Part shown: positions 1 to 8,397 of the stretch, piece by piece
Position numbering within the stretch: position 1 is the stretch's first letter
Layout: every line of letters starts with the position of its first letter
Assembly (NCBI RefSeq): GCF_001650915.1
Contig: NZ_LXYO01000012.1
Span: 62,001 to 126,000, forward strand
Length of the DNA: 64,000 bases
Direction of reading: 5' to 3'
Source of the DNA: Marinobacter sp. EhC06
GTDB taxonomy: Bacteria; Pseudomonadota; Gammaproteobacteria; Pseudomonadales; Oleiphilaceae
The notes under the pieces: generated by a model
Told to the model about the DNA's origin: nothing
Seen by the model: only the letters and a program-made list of their open reading frames with translations
Database searches by the model: none
Made by a program: the position numbers and the translations under genes

Positions 1-1
1 A

Positions 2-976
2 GAAGGTGTCGGCGAGCTGTCGAAGGAGCTGGTCGAGAAGAAACTACAGGCCCACGAGAGCGCCAAAAAGTCTGCAGAAGGTTTTCGAGACTGCCTTCAA
101 AAATACGCGGAAGACCTTCAAGAGGTTGGCAACGAATTCCCGTTGGTTATTATCGTGGACGAACTGGACCGATGCCGACCCAGCTACGCCGTTGAACTTT
201 TGGAATCAATCAAGCATTTCTTTAATGTTCCTGGTGTCGTTTTTGTGATTGGCATCGATGGAGAGCAACTCGGCGAAGCGATCAAAGGACATTATGGTCA
301 GGGCTACGACGGGCATCGATACCTTCGAAAGTTCTTCCATCTTCAACTGCGCCTTCCTGAACCAGATTTAGAAAGTTTCTGCGCAAACCTTCTCAACAAA
401 CTAGGCATCAAAGAGGGCTTCGACGGACTGGGCCGCTCGTCCAGAAGCGAAAGCAGCTTCCCTAATGACTTCATTGTCAATCTTGCCCGAACCTACCGGC
501 TCTCACTTCGAGACATTGAACGGTTAATGCTCGAGGCTGGAGCCATACATGCCGCCAATCCTAAGTTCCCGCCAATCCTGGCCGCCCCTATTCTCTGGTT
601 GCTTGTGCAAAGATATGAGAACCCCAGCCTGTTTGATGAAGCCACCTCGAAGAGACTGAATAGCGAGGCTCTCTGGAAACATATCGAAAACGATCGGAAA
701 ACACTGTTCAGAGGCTCCGAGGACCTGGAAATCAGGTTTCGAGTTATCTTCACCTATCTGATTGAGGGCAAAGTAGGTGTGGGCCAGCTTCATCGCCGAG
801 CTAAGGAAATAACTGAGGCCGACGGGGCAAAGGCGCCCGACTCGAGGTATTGGGGGCAGATAATCTCCAAATGTCTGCATTTTTTGGAAATCGACAGTCA
901 ACGCGATTTTATGGATGACGCCTTATCAACGATGAGCTTACTCGGTTATCGGCGGTTAAATGACATTTACTATTAA
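2..976 (+). CDS. KAP family P-loop NTPase, C-terminal part
   Basis: The frame is open from the first bases, so the N-terminus with Walker A lies outside the window. The visible part contains a Walker B block VIIVDELDRCRP (near 143) followed by VVFVIGIDGEQL and HRYLRKFFHLQL, the signature of KAP-type P-loop NTPases (Kidins220/ARMS and PifA-like proteins). In bacteria these are often plasmid- or phage-linked and some act in phage exclusion. The C-terminal helical region shows no further motif I recognise. It is convergent with the next small gene, with a hairpin between them. The family call is firm; a defence role is only possible. Confidence 0.85.
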   Translation, partial: EGVGELSKELVEKKLQAHESAKKSAEGFRDCLQKYAEDLQEVGNEFPLVIIVDELDRCRPSYAVELLESIKHFFNVPGVVFVIGIDGEQLGEAIKGHYGQGYDGHRYLRKFFHLQLRLPEPDLESFCANLLNKLGIKEGFDGLGRSSRSESSFPNDFIVNLARTYRLSLRDIERLMLEAGAIHAANPKFPPILAAPILWLLVQRYENPSLFDEATSKRLNSEALWKHIENDRKTLFRGSEDLEIRFRVIFTYLIEGKVGVGQLHRRAKEITEADGAKAPDSRYWGQIISKCLHFLEIDSQRDFMDDALSTMSLLGYRRLNDIYY

Positions 977-1036
977 GATCTCGGGGAAGTAACTACTACC
1001 AGCAGTTCGATTCTCCAAAAGGCAAGTGACATATGA

Positions 1037-1061
1037 CGGGCTTCTAGTTTCTAGAAGCCCG
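1037..1061. terminator. Hairpin between convergent genes
   Basis: Perfect inverted repeat CGGGCTTCTAG / CTAGAAGCCCG with a 3 nt loop, 60 bp after the KAP stop codon and just beyond the convergent zinc-ribbon gene. It has no strong T-run, so a bidirectional terminator is inferred from shape and position. Confidence 0.5.
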
Positions 1062-1101
1062 CACCAATCAGCTAGATGCATTCACTTTGCGAAGCAGCCT
1101 A

Positions 1102-1317
1102 CTAAAGGTTCTGCTCTTCTAGCTCCTCTTCTTCGGTTTTTCCGCAATCGGCACAAACCTGGCCCCACGATGGGTCATAACCTTGATCTTGAACCACTGG
1201 CGAATCTTCTGTTCCGGGAGCCATTGCTTCGTAACAGTCGTCACAAAAGGTTTCTACTGGATACGCCTCGCTAGATTTATCTGAGGTCATATCCCCCTGA
1301 ATCATACAAGTTCTCAT
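1102..1317 (-). CDS. Small acidic zinc-ribbon-like protein
   Basis: A 71-residue protein with two CxxC knuckles, CDDC and CADC, about 30 residues apart, and a very acidic C-terminus (EEEELEEQ). This matches a small zinc ribbon, but I do not recognise a family. I chose the ATG at 1317 because GAGG lies 7 nt upstream; a start ten codons earlier lacks this. It lies at the end of a leftward series of mobile-element genes (RDF-like, YqaJ, DUF932). Function unknown. Confidence 0.55.
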   Translation of the reverse strand: MRTCMIQGDMTSDKSSEAYPVETFCDDCYEAMAPGTEDSPVVQDQGYDPSWGQVCADCGKTEEEELEEQNL

Positions 1318-1458
1318 CTCATACCTCGTCTCGTTGAGAGCAGACAAAACGTCATCAAAAGGCTAGCCTAGCGGGACTTTTTCTACCAATGCAAAAAAAT
1401 TTAGGAGTGGCGATTGAACCGTGGGCGAGCAACCAAGCGATGGTCACCCGCCCTACGT

Positions 1459-2346
1459 TCAAATTGAAGCCTGGCTGGCTGAATCCAAATTCTCTCTTAA
1501 TTTCGAGACAGAGGAAGAGCGCAGTTGACTGGGTTCCGGATTGGTCGCCGGAAAAAACTCCTCCACTACTTGCTCCATTTCATCTTCGTCATACTCAAAT
1601 AGTGCATTACTGAATCCCTTCGCAGCCGCCGCATCCAATGCAGCCTGATCAACGCCTTCATCCCTGACCTGTTTGTCCTTCTCCCTTGCTTCAACCACCG
1701 CCTCCTGCAGTGACAAACCCTCCTTGACTACCAGATCCACATAGTAGATCGGCGTCCGATGACTCTGCATCGTGCTTTTTCCTCTCAGCTTCAATTCCAA
1801 CGGCATGTACGCCAACAGACCACCAGAGACTGCCTGGTAGTAGCTCAGCCTGGCTGCAAGTGTCCGGATGCTGTTATAGCCAGTCGTGCGGAAGATGAAA
1901 GTGCCAAGATCATCGTCGTCACCGACCTTCACGTTCAGGCGGCCATACGGCTTGCACAAGCCTCCTTTACCGAACTCGCACAACGTTGGTCCAGGGCATG
2001 GCAAAGACTGCACTCCTGATTGCGTCAGGCGCTTACAGGTGTCGCCATTACCAACGCACATGGGTCGCCCGCTCTTGCGGTCGAACATGGTGTACTCAGC
2101 CCTTAGATTAAGATCCGCGTCGTTGAAAAGCATGCGCACCGGGATGGTTCGCAGCTTCCCGTTTGAGGCCTCCTTTCTCAGCTTCTGATCCATCGGGTGA
2201 AGCACCCAACCGTCCTTTTCCTGGATCTGAGAGGTGATGGTGAATTGATCATCTTTCTGCGGGAGCCGGATACCGTTCTTTTCAGCGACCCGACCAATGC
2301 TGATACGCCCCAACACGGGAGGCGTGATGGCTAAACCTTTAATCAT
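1459..2346 (-). CDS. Recombination directionality factor-like (Gp3-like) protein
   Basis: A 295-residue protein starting MIKGLAITPPVLGRISIG with an AGGAG-type ribosome site 5 nt before the ATG at 2346. It resembles the Gp3-like/hydrolase-or-metal-binding family of phage, plasmid and ICE proteins, some of which are recombination directionality factors for serine integrases. A cluster of four cysteines at about residues 110-140 (C-N5-C, C-N4-C, C-N5-C spacing) looks metal binding. The C-terminal 60 residues are acidic and low complexity. It lies 60 bp downstream of the YqaJ gene, probably cotranscribed. No integrase is visible nearby, so the RDF role is inferred from family only. Confidence 0.55.
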   Translation of the reverse strand: MIKGLAITPPVLGRISIGRVAEKNGIRLPQKDDQFTITSQIQEKDGWVLHPMDQKLRKEASNGKLRTIPVRMLFNDADLNLRAEYTMFDRKSGRPMCVGNGDTCKRLTQSGVQSLPCPGPTLCEFGKGGLCKPYGRLNVKVGDDDDLGTFIFRTTGYNSIRTLAARLSYYQAVSGGLLAYMPLELKLRGKSTMQSHRTPIYYVDLVVKEGLSLQEAVVEAREKDKQVRDEGVDQAALDAAAAKGFSNALFEYDEDEMEQVVEEFFPATNPEPSQLRSSSVSKLRENLDSASQASI

Positions 2347-2406
2347 GATGACTCTCCTGAAAAAGGACCACGGGGCACTCGTCACGCCCGCGTGGCCAAA
2401 GGGGGT

Positions 2407-3408
2407 TTATGCTTGGATGAGGAATCGACGGCTTCCTGGCTTCGTCAGTGGGTATTGCTCCAGCAGTTCTGGCTGATCCTTCAACAGCTGTTTCACGTTA
2501 AGCCCAACGGAATCCTTGCTCCTCTTCCAGCTGACGCTGCCGCTTGGGAAGGTTGCCTTTGAGGCTTCGCCCATCTGGCTCTCGATGCGCTGTCTCAGGT
2601 GGGATTCAGTGGATTTGAGGCTTTCCATTTCCGAACGGATGGCCAGCAGCTCGTCGAACGCATCCGACAGATCCTTGCTTTGGCTGAAGTCCAGGGTCTC
2701 GCCTCTGTCTACTGGGTACAGATGGCGGAGGGCACGTTCTGCAGAGTCAGTTCCATCGACCGGTGGCGGAGTGTCTGTTTCCACGAGATCCCAGAATTGG
2801 CGTTCCAGCACGTACAGTGCCTCGATGAGTTCTTCGTTCCGTTCAACGCGGTAGATCTTCAACTCTTGGCCACACAGAAGAACGCACACGTCCGCCGCCT
2901 GTTTGCCGGTGACAGCCAACTGGTGCTGCACCTGGCACTGAATGTAGTCCGGCACGCCCTCTTTCCAGAGTCGTGACCCGAATTCCCCGGCTGTTTTGCA
3001 CTCGAGGATCTGGACATCGTCATCGGCCACCACGGAGTAATCCAGGTTGGCCAACATCCAGTGCTTTTCTGGATCAGGGTGCTGCAGTACCGCATTCACC
3101 CGACGTACCTTCCGGCCCGTTTGCCGGCTGTACTGCTCAGCCACAATCGGCTCCAAAATATGGCCCCAGTAGACCGGTGAGGTGGGGTCGTCAGAGTCCG
3201 GTTTTGGTAGGCCAGCATCCCTGCCGGTTTTGACCATCCAGAGTTCCAGTTGGGACTGATAAGGGTTCATGCCGACAGCGGCTGCGGCATCGCTACTGCC
3301 AATGCCCTGCTTACGCACCCTCAGCCATTCATCCCTGCTGAGGCCCTTGGTGGAGACCAGGCGCAATGCTGGTCGCTGTTTTTGAATCGTGTTTGCACTC
3401 ATGCCCAT
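2407..3408 (-). CDS. YqaJ-family viral recombinase (lambda-exonuclease-like)
   Basis: A 333-residue protein with the YqaJ/lambda exonuclease fold. It shows the N-terminal GIGSSDAAAAVGMNPY block, then WGHILEPIVAEQY, a core LANLDYSVV..QILECKTA (catalytic D, E and K of the PD-(D/E)XK nuclease) and QVQHQLAVTG. Such enzymes degrade one DNA strand to give recombinogenic ends and usually pair with a single-strand annealing protein. The ATG at 3408 follows GGAGG with 7 nt spacing; the longer frame begins in the upstream terminator. The C-terminal third is predicted coiled coil. It belongs with the DUF932 gene upstream. Confidence 0.85.
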   Translation of the reverse strand: MGMSANTIQKQRPALRLVSTKGLSRDEWLRVRKQGIGSSDAAAAVGMNPYQSQLELWMVKTGRDAGLPKPDSDDPTSPVYWGHILEPIVAEQYSRQTGRKVRRVNAVLQHPDPEKHWMLANLDYSVVADDDVQILECKTAGEFGSRLWKEGVPDYIQCQVQHQLAVTGKQAADVCVLLCGQELKIYRVERNEELIEALYVLERQFWDLVETDTPPPVDGTDSAERALRHLYPVDRGETLDFSQSKDLSDAFDELLAIRSEMESLKSTESHLRQRIESQMGEASKATFPSGSVSWKRSKDSVGLNVKQLLKDQPELLEQYPLTKPGSRRFLIQA

Positions 3409-3427
3409 GGTGTTTTCCTCCAGACAT

Positions 3428-3465
3428 AAAAAAGCCCACCGGAGCATCAGGCTCCGATGGGCTTT
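3428..3465 (-). terminator. Rho-independent terminator between DUF932 and YqaJ genes
   Basis: Stem of about 15 bp (AAAGCCCATCGGAGC with one mismatch to its partner) and a 4 nt loop, followed on the minus strand by a run of T. It sits 30 bp after the DUF932 stop and just before the YqaJ ribosome site, so it would attenuate read-through. Confidence 0.75.
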
Positions 3466-3494
3466 ATGGCGGTTTTGCGATTTGTAGGATTGGC

Positions 3495-4457
3495 TCATGC
3501 CACAAGTGACATGGCCTGCTCCAATGCACGGTTCTTGACGGCGGCACCGGTTCCGAACCAGGCGGAATCAAGCCGGTGGTCGACGGTTTTGGCCCGACGC
3601 TGGTGATCGATGAATTCCGTTATCGCATTCAGCAGTCCGTAGGCCGTGCCTTCTGAAGATGCCAGGTTGGCACCCATGCCCTCGCCTTCATACAAACTCA
3701 GAGCCTTCGCCATGGAGCGCTCGTTGGTTTTGCCGACGCCAGCACCGGAATCGTCAGTGAACACCTTGAGGAAGTAGTTCCTGGCCTCTGTGGTCTTCAC
3801 CTTCCGTTCGCTCAGAGTCTTCAGACGGTACATGAAGTCATCCCACGCACTCACCGAAATACCAAGCTGCTTCTTCACCAGATCCGCATCAAAGGCCGTG
3901 TTGTGCTTCACCTTGACGGCGGTGGCGGTGGAGCCCTTCAGAGCGACGGCCAGAGTGTTGTTACATACAACACGAATACTCGTGAACTGAGCTGTCGTGG
4001 CCATGGTGCCGTCACAGGCGGTGGCCAGCAGCACGTAGGCATTGGTTTGATCGTTGCCCTTGAGCATGCCCGATTGGCCGGTGCGAGCCAGAGCCCACAT
4101 CTTTCGGCCACCTTTCAGGACACCCGCTGTTTCCAGCTCAAAACCGGAAACCTCAGTCAGATCCCGATAGAACTCAAGGATTTCCTCGGGCTGAACCACC
4201 TTGAAGCGATTACCGACGACTGACAGCGGCGCCTTGGTATCCGAACGGTAAAGCACTTTGGAGTCCGGGTAGGACAGGATTTCACCCAGGCTGCCACTGG
4301 AATTGGTGACATAGCGGACAGGGCTTTCCTGAATCTGCCAGTCCAGGCCAGCTTGTTTTGCCCAGACCTCCAGGGGTTGATTGGAAGTCAGTTCGTTCCC
4401 CAAGCCATGCCAGGGGGTTTGGCCAACGTAGGCCATTTGCTCTATGAGATGAGCCAT
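3495..4457 (-). CDS. DUF932 / phage-plasmid-like protein
   Basis: A 320-residue protein beginning MAHLIEQMAYVGQTPWHGLG, typical of the DUF932 (TIGR03299) phage/plasmid-like family. It is full length for the family. The conserved middle, with TQFTSIRVVCNNTLAVAL, is present, and the ATG at 4457 has GGAGAACAACC before it. The molecular function is not known; members are common on conjugative plasmids and ICEs near recombination genes, as here. The terminator at 3428-3465 follows it. Confidence 0.85.
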   Translation of the reverse strand: MAHLIEQMAYVGQTPWHGLGNELTSNQPLEVWAKQAGLDWQIQESPVRYVTNSSGSLGEILSYPDSKVLYRSDTKAPLSVVGNRFKVVQPEEILEFYRDLTEVSGFELETAGVLKGGRKMWALARTGQSGMLKGNDQTNAYVLLATACDGTMATTAQFTSIRVVCNNTLAVALKGSTATAVKVKHNTAFDADLVKKQLGISVSAWDDFMYRLKTLSERKVKTTEARNYFLKVFTDDSGAGVGKTNERSMAKALSLYEGEGMGANLASSEGTAYGLLNAITEFIDHQRRAKTVDHRLDSAWFGTGAAVKNRALEQAMSLVA

Positions 4458-4487
4458 GGTTGTTCTCCTTGGAATTTGCGAGGGGAA

Positions 4488-4838
4488 TCAGCGGATATCG
4501 TCGCGGGCGTCGGGATCGGTACTGAAGGAATAGCCACAATCAAGGCAGCGAAGGTTATCCAGCACACGGTCATCCAGGACATCGCCCAGAATCACACCAG
4601 CGGAAGCGCCAGTGGCACCACCCAGCAGCGCACCAATGACGGCACCGCCGATACCACCGACGGTTGCACCTACGGGACCGGCAACGATTCCCAGGGCAGC
4701 ACCCGCTTGGGCACCGGCCGTGGCAGCCGCATAGCCGCCGTAGGTCCCGGCAGACGCACCAACCACACCAGCGGCCTTCTTGCCATAATTGTTCTTGCCA
4801 ATCCGTCGCGACAGACAGTTGGGACATTGTTCAGACAT
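4488..4838 (-). CDS. Small zinc-ribbon protein with glycine-zipper membrane segment
   Basis: A 116-residue protein. CPNC near the N-terminus and CLDC near the C-terminus form a split zinc ribbon. Between them lies a long Gly/Ala-rich segment (residues 22-90) of glycine-zipper type that could enter or associate with the membrane. The ribosome site GAGGTAATTCCC precedes the ATG. It is 30 bp upstream of the DUF932 gene on the same strand and probably heads that transcript. No function is known to me. Confidence 0.65.
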   Translation of the reverse strand: MSEQCPNCLSRRIGKNNYGKKAAGVVGASAGTYGGYAAATAGAQAGAALGIVAGPVGATVGGIGGAVIGALLGGATGASAGVILGDVLDDRVLDNLRCLDCGYSFSTDPDARDDIR

Positions 4839-5278
4839 TGGGAATTACCTCTGTGAAATGGGAGGGAAGGCACTGTCAGTGCCCTGGTTCACAGAGGTGA
4901 TATAGGTTTCAAATTTGATGGAATCATGAAACGGATAAAGACGTAGATCCCGTTGTGTCTTGAAGCCGACTGTTCGCACAAAAGCCAACGATAATTCTGT
5001 GTCACCCAGAGCTGACTAACCAAAACGAGGACCGAGCTGTGGCGAAAGGCTCCTCTTCAACAACGGTCTACCGGACGGGCTACTCGGCTAAAAGAGCAAG
5101 CTGAGGTCGCAAAGCGAACATTCGAAGTGGTGCCCAGAGCGCCATCTTCCAGCCGTAAAAGGCCAGGGATTTCGTTGAGACCGAAACCCAGCTACTGCGC
5201 CGTTTTCACAAACTTCAGCCTATCAAACTCGCCAGTTACTACGCGTCTGTTAAGTAAAAGTATTTGAAGGCTTCTCGA
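4839..5278. other. Intergenic stretch at edge of the mobile-element module
   Basis: About 440 bp with no convincing gene. One minus-strand frame runs open through roughly 4870-5010 without a start codon and may be a decayed gene end. The right half of the dispersed palindrome described at 7236-7279 occurs at 5104-5123. No terminal repeats or tRNA were seen. Confidence 0.5.
5104..5123. repeat. Half-site of dispersed GTTCGCTTT palindrome
   Basis: AGGTCGCAAAGCGAACATTC, identical over 19 bases to the right arm of the complete copies at 7236-7279 and 27749-27807. No left arm is seen within 100 bp, so this copy looks truncated. Confidence 0.6.
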
Positions 5279-5746
5279 TCACTCTACCTTTAGATTTTGC
5301 TGGTATTGCAGCATTTGCTCCATCATCAGCTGCATTTGATCCATGCGCTCCTGCATGATCTGAATTTGTTGCTCGTTAGACAGACTACCACCATTCTTTG
5401 ATTTACCGCCGCCGTTCATCATGTGCTGACCTCCCATCATGCCGTTTTGTCCACGCATCATGCCGGGGCCCATCATACCGTGATGCATAAAACCCATTTG
5501 CTCTTGCATCGCCTCCCTGTGTTCTCGCATCAATCGTTGCCGTTCTTGCGGTGAAGCTTCATCAGGAATGCGTTGCATCAGCTGGTTCATGTGAGACCAG
5601 TTCTGGTGCATCTGTTGCATTTGCTCCTGATCCATCATCATGCCAGGACCATGCCCTTGCCATGAGCCTTGATCACCATGCGCTAGCACGAATGCAGGAA
5701 AAACCAACAACGCAGCGGTTGCTGTAAGTCCTTTAAATGAAATCAT
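5279..5746 (-). CDS. Met/His-rich periplasmic protein
   Basis: A 155-residue secreted protein. A signal peptide (MISFKGLTATAALLVFPAFVLA) precedes HGDQGSW. The mature part is packed with Met, His and Gln (HGPGMMMDQEQM, MHHGMMGPGMMRG, GMMGGQHMMNGG), which suggests soft-metal (copper or silver) binding in the periplasm, and the C-terminus is Gln-rich and helical. I chose the ATG at 5746, preceded by GAGGGTAAACTTT; the upstream extension would spoil the signal sequence. It is divergent from the metal transporter at 5919. The metal identity is inferred from composition only. Confidence 0.7.
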   Translation of the reverse strand: MISFKGLTATAALLVFPAFVLAHGDQGSWQGHGPGMMMDQEQMQQMHQNWSHMNQLMQRIPDEASPQERQRLMREHREAMQEQMGFMHHGMMGPGMMRGQNGMMGGQHMMNGGGKSKNGGSLSNEQQIQIMQERMDQMQLMMEQMLQYQQNLKVE

Positions 5747-5854
5747 AAAGTTTACCCTCGAAATAAAATTAGACGTCCACACCATCGCACTTATCATTGT
5801 AGATCTTTATCCAGACAAACGCCGATTTTGACGACTACTAGTGTAGATTAGTTA

Positions 5855-5885
5855 TTGACCCTGTAGTGGCTACAGGGTTTTAAAT
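5855..5885 (+). promoter_or_regulatory. MerR-type operator/promoter
   Basis: A -35 box TTGACC (5855-5860) and -10 box TTAAAT (5880-5885) are separated by 19 bp. The spacer carries the perfect dyad CCCTGTAGTGGCTACAGGG (5859-5877). An overlong spacer filled by a dyad is the hallmark of promoters activated by MerR-family metal sensors (CadR/PbrR/ZntR/CueR). It ends 33 bp before the CDF transporter gene. No merR gene lies next to it. Confidence 0.8.
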
Positions 5886-5918
5886 TGCATCATTTGTACG
5901 AAAACCGGAGCCGAGAAA

Positions 5919-6815
5919 ATGAGCAAACCCTGCAATGGGCAGTGTGGTAGTGAAGACTCTGTCGTAGATGACAAGTTTCAGGGACGCGCCACCGCCGAAA
6001 CAGGTAGCCAGTTAAGCACCTACAAAATACCAAAAATGGATTGTCCCTCGGAAGAGCGAATGATTCGAATGGCACTGACTGGCGTTGAAAACATTCAGTC
6101 GCTGTCATTCGATTTATCGGGTCGTACATTGGAAATTATCCACCATGGAGAAACCGGTCCTATTACCAGCAAACTGGAAAACCTGGGCCTGGGTGCTTCC
6201 TTGCAGCGGACAGAAGACGCCAGCGCTGAATCCGTCAGAGCGGCTGAATCTTCTAAGGCCAACGAAAGCGAAGAATCCGGCACTTTATGGATACTGCTGG
6301 CAATCAACGGCCTGATGTTTCTGGTCGAGATGACGATGGGCCTGATCGCCCAGTCCGCTGGCCTGATTGCAGACTCGCTAGACATGCTTGCCGATGCCGC
6401 CGTCTACGGTCTCGCACTTTACGCCGTTGGGCACGGCATCAAAATGCAGGTCAGAGCGGCCCATGTGGCAGGCATCCTCCAGCTTATCCTTGCCGCTGGG
6501 GTATTGGTTGAAGTTAGCAGACGTTTTCTGTTCGGCAGTGATCCTCAGTCGTTAATGATGATGGCCGTCGCCTCTGTTGCTCTCATTGCGAATATCAGTT
6601 GCCTGCTCCTGATCGCAAAACACCGTGAAGGTGGTGCTCACATGAAAGCCAGCTGGATATTTTCAGCCAACGACGTGGTCATCAACCTGGGGGTAATACT
6701 TGCGGGGCTGCTCGTTGCCTGGACCGGGTCCAACTACCCAGATCTGATTATTGGCGGAATTGTCGGTGGCATCGTCTTGATGGGTGCCAAACGCATACTG
6801 GCACTGAAAGGCTGA
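5919..6815 (+). CDS. Cation transporter with N-terminal metal-binding domain (CDF-like)
   Basis: A 298-residue protein. The first ~90 residues include CNGQCG and an HMA-like module (YKIPKMDCPSEERMIRMALTGV). About six transmembrane segments follow, with DSLDMLADA in TM2 and FSANDVVIN in TM5, as in cation-efflux (CDF) transporters. The TM5 motif lacks the usual His of HxxxD, so specificity cannot be read off. It probably exports a divalent metal across the inner membrane. The MerR-type promoter upstream and the DUF3703 gene 64 bp downstream fit a heavy-metal resistance cassette. Confidence 0.8.
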   Translation: MSKPCNGQCGSEDSVVDDKFQGRATAETGSQLSTYKIPKMDCPSEERMIRMALTGVENIQSLSFDLSGRTLEIIHHGETGPITSKLENLGLGASLQRTEDASAESVRAAESSKANESEESGTLWILLAINGLMFLVEMTMGLIAQSAGLIADSLDMLADAAVYGLALYAVGHGIKMQVRAAHVAGILQLILAAGVLVEVSRRFLFGSDPQSLMMMAVASVALIANISCLLLIAKHREGGAHMKASWIFSANDVVINLGVILAGLLVAWTGSNYPDLIIGGIVGGIVLMGAKRILALKG

Positions 6816-6879
6816 ACCTTTCGGGGGCAGGCGGTCGATTATCGGCTTGCCGTTGCCAATCTACGGGGAGTAAACATCA

Positions 6880-7236
6880 ATGCACAGTGAACTGAAGCCA
6901 TCCTATATTGCGGAGCTTGAGGCGACAGGCAGGGCGGAAGGCGCAGGCGATTTCCAGACAGCCTTCACCCATCTGGAACGTGCCCATATCCTCAGCCAGA
7001 AATATGCTCTGGCGCACGCTGCAACCCACTTACGGATGCTCAGACTGGGTTGGCGAACAAGAGACGTTCGTGAGGTGCTGGGGCAGTTGACCCGAACCAT
7101 TGCCGCCCTGGTCTTTTCCCGAATTTGGGTTCCGGTCGGAAACACCGGTCGTGCAAACGTCAGCGCGTTTGCACCCATGCCGGTGCCCGAGGATTTGGCA
7201 GTGGTGCTTTCGGAGGCGGAGGGAAGGCGTGACTAG
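6880..7236 (+). CDS. DUF3703 family protein
   Basis: A 118-residue cytoplasmic protein matching the DUF3703 family, with central FQTAFTHLERAHILSQKYALAHAATHLRML and GNTGRANVSAF. The family often follows CDF-type transporter genes in metal-resistance loci, which is the arrangement here. GGGGAGTAAACATC precedes the ATG. The function is unknown. Its stop codon abuts the dispersed palindrome at 7236. Confidence 0.8.
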   Translation: MHSELKPSYIAELEATGRAEGAGDFQTAFTHLERAHILSQKYALAHAATHLRMLRLGWRTRDVREVLGQLTRTIAALVFSRIWVPVGNTGRANVSAFAPMPVPEDLAVVLSEAEGRRD

Positions 7237-7279
7237 AATGTTCGCTTTTGTTTAGGTGCTGGTCGCAAAGCGAACATTC
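7236..7279. repeat. Complete dispersed palindrome next to Tn3 insertion point
   Basis: Left arm GAATGTTCGCTTTTG and right arm CAAAGCGAACATTC are separated by 15 bp. The same element is complete at 27749-27807 and half-present at 5104 and 42327. The Tn3-family transposon entered immediately to the right, so its target duplication ATTCT overlaps the end of the palindrome. Confidence 0.8.
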
Positions 7280-7280
7280 T

Positions 7281-7318
7281 GGGGTCAGTTCACGAAACGG
7301 AAAAAATTGTACGCTAAG
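7281..7318 (+). repeat. Tn3-family left terminal inverted repeat
   Basis: 38 bp beginning GGGGTCAGTTCACGAAACGG and ending ACGCTAAG. 36 of 38 positions agree with the reverse complement of 23287-23324. Confidence 0.9.
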
Positions 7319-7569
7319 CCTTTGGCATCAATGATATCGACACCATTTTTTCCACAATTCATAAAGTTGCGCAGTAATTAGTCGACGACTGGCCCTTGCT
7401 AAATAATTTTCATTTCAGCATGAGTTGTGCTTTAAAAATTCAATTCTGCAACTACACTCATTGGGCGAACAGAGCGAGAAATCCGCCGTTAATTCCAATA
7501 GCGGGTACGCGAATGAATATCAGCTCTTAGGGGAATATTATGTTAAATTGTCTATTCACCGCTGAAGAA
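7319..7569. other. Non-coding left end of transposon
   Basis: About 250 AT-richer bases between the left repeat and the VIT gene, which points toward it. No gene, resolution site or clear terminator was recognised. Confidence 0.5.
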
Positions 7570-8322
7570 CTAACCCCCCAATAACCCCTGCGCAAAATGC
7601 CCAGTAGCAAACGCCAGCCCCGCTGCGGCCGTACCCATGATCAAAGTCCGGAGTCCTGATCGCATTGCTGGTAAGCCATAGACGATACTTTTAAGCATTC
7701 CGATACCCAAGAAGACGACGCCTGCCAAACCAAGACTCGTCAGGAACTGAATCTGACTCTCCATACCCGGGATGGCATAAGGCAGTAAAGGTAAAGCACC
7801 AACCGACAAAAATGCGGCGAAGGTAGTCAACGCGGCTCGGCGTGGGCTGAGTCCGGCACCCGAGAGTCCGTACTCTTCTCGCAACATGGTTGCTACCCAC
7901 ACATCGGGATTACGACTGATAGCCTCCACTACTTGCTCCAGCAATTCGCCGTCGAATCCCTTCGCCTGAAACAGCTGGCGAATTTCCTCACGTTCACCTT
8001 CTGGCACAGCACGGATATGTTCACGTTCTGTGCGTTCAGCAAATTTGATCTGATTCAACTGCGCCTGGCCCGCTTCGTAATTACTTACCGCCATGCTGAA
8101 GCCGTCTGCAATCAGGTTTGCAAAGCCGAGTACCAACGCAACCTGTGGCGAGAAACCTGCGCCGAACGCACCCGATACAACCGCAAACGTTGTAACGCAG
8201 CCATCGATGCCGCCAAGCACAGCATCTGGTAGCGTCGAGGCCTTAACGGGACCAGCAAGCCGTGCACGAACGGCATTAGGCTGGTGCTCGCTGAGCAGTC
8301 TTTCATTTTCTGTGGATGGCAT
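7570..8322 (-). CDS. VIT1/CCC1-type iron/manganese transporter
   Basis: A 250-residue inner-membrane protein. DAVLGGIDGCVTTFAVVSGAFGAG forms TM1 with the family signature, FANLIADGFSMAVSNYEA forms TM2, then comes a cytoplasmic Glu-rich metal-binding loop (EREHIRAVPEGEREEIRQLF) and three C-terminal TM segments. VIT/CCC1 proteins exchange Fe2+ or Mn2+ for protons. It is the last gene of a leftward series headed by the ferric-reductase-like gene at 12941, which suggests that reduced iron is a substrate. The length is normal for the family. Confidence 0.85.
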   Translation of the reverse strand: MPSTENERLLSEHQPNAVRARLAGPVKASTLPDAVLGGIDGCVTTFAVVSGAFGAGFSPQVALVLGFANLIADGFSMAVSNYEAGQAQLNQIKFAERTEREHIRAVPEGEREEIRQLFQAKGFDGELLEQVVEAISRNPDVWVATMLREEYGLSGAGLSPRRAALTTFAAFLSVGALPLLPYAIPGMESQIQFLTSLGLAGVVFLGIGMLKSIVYGLPAMRSGLRTLIMGTAAAGLAFATGHFAQGLLGG

Positions 8323-8397
8323 CTTTCAGCTTCCTGTTCAGGACGCGATTTGGTGCTTTGGGATTATAGGCTCAGTTCGACCTTGTCACTTTATCTG

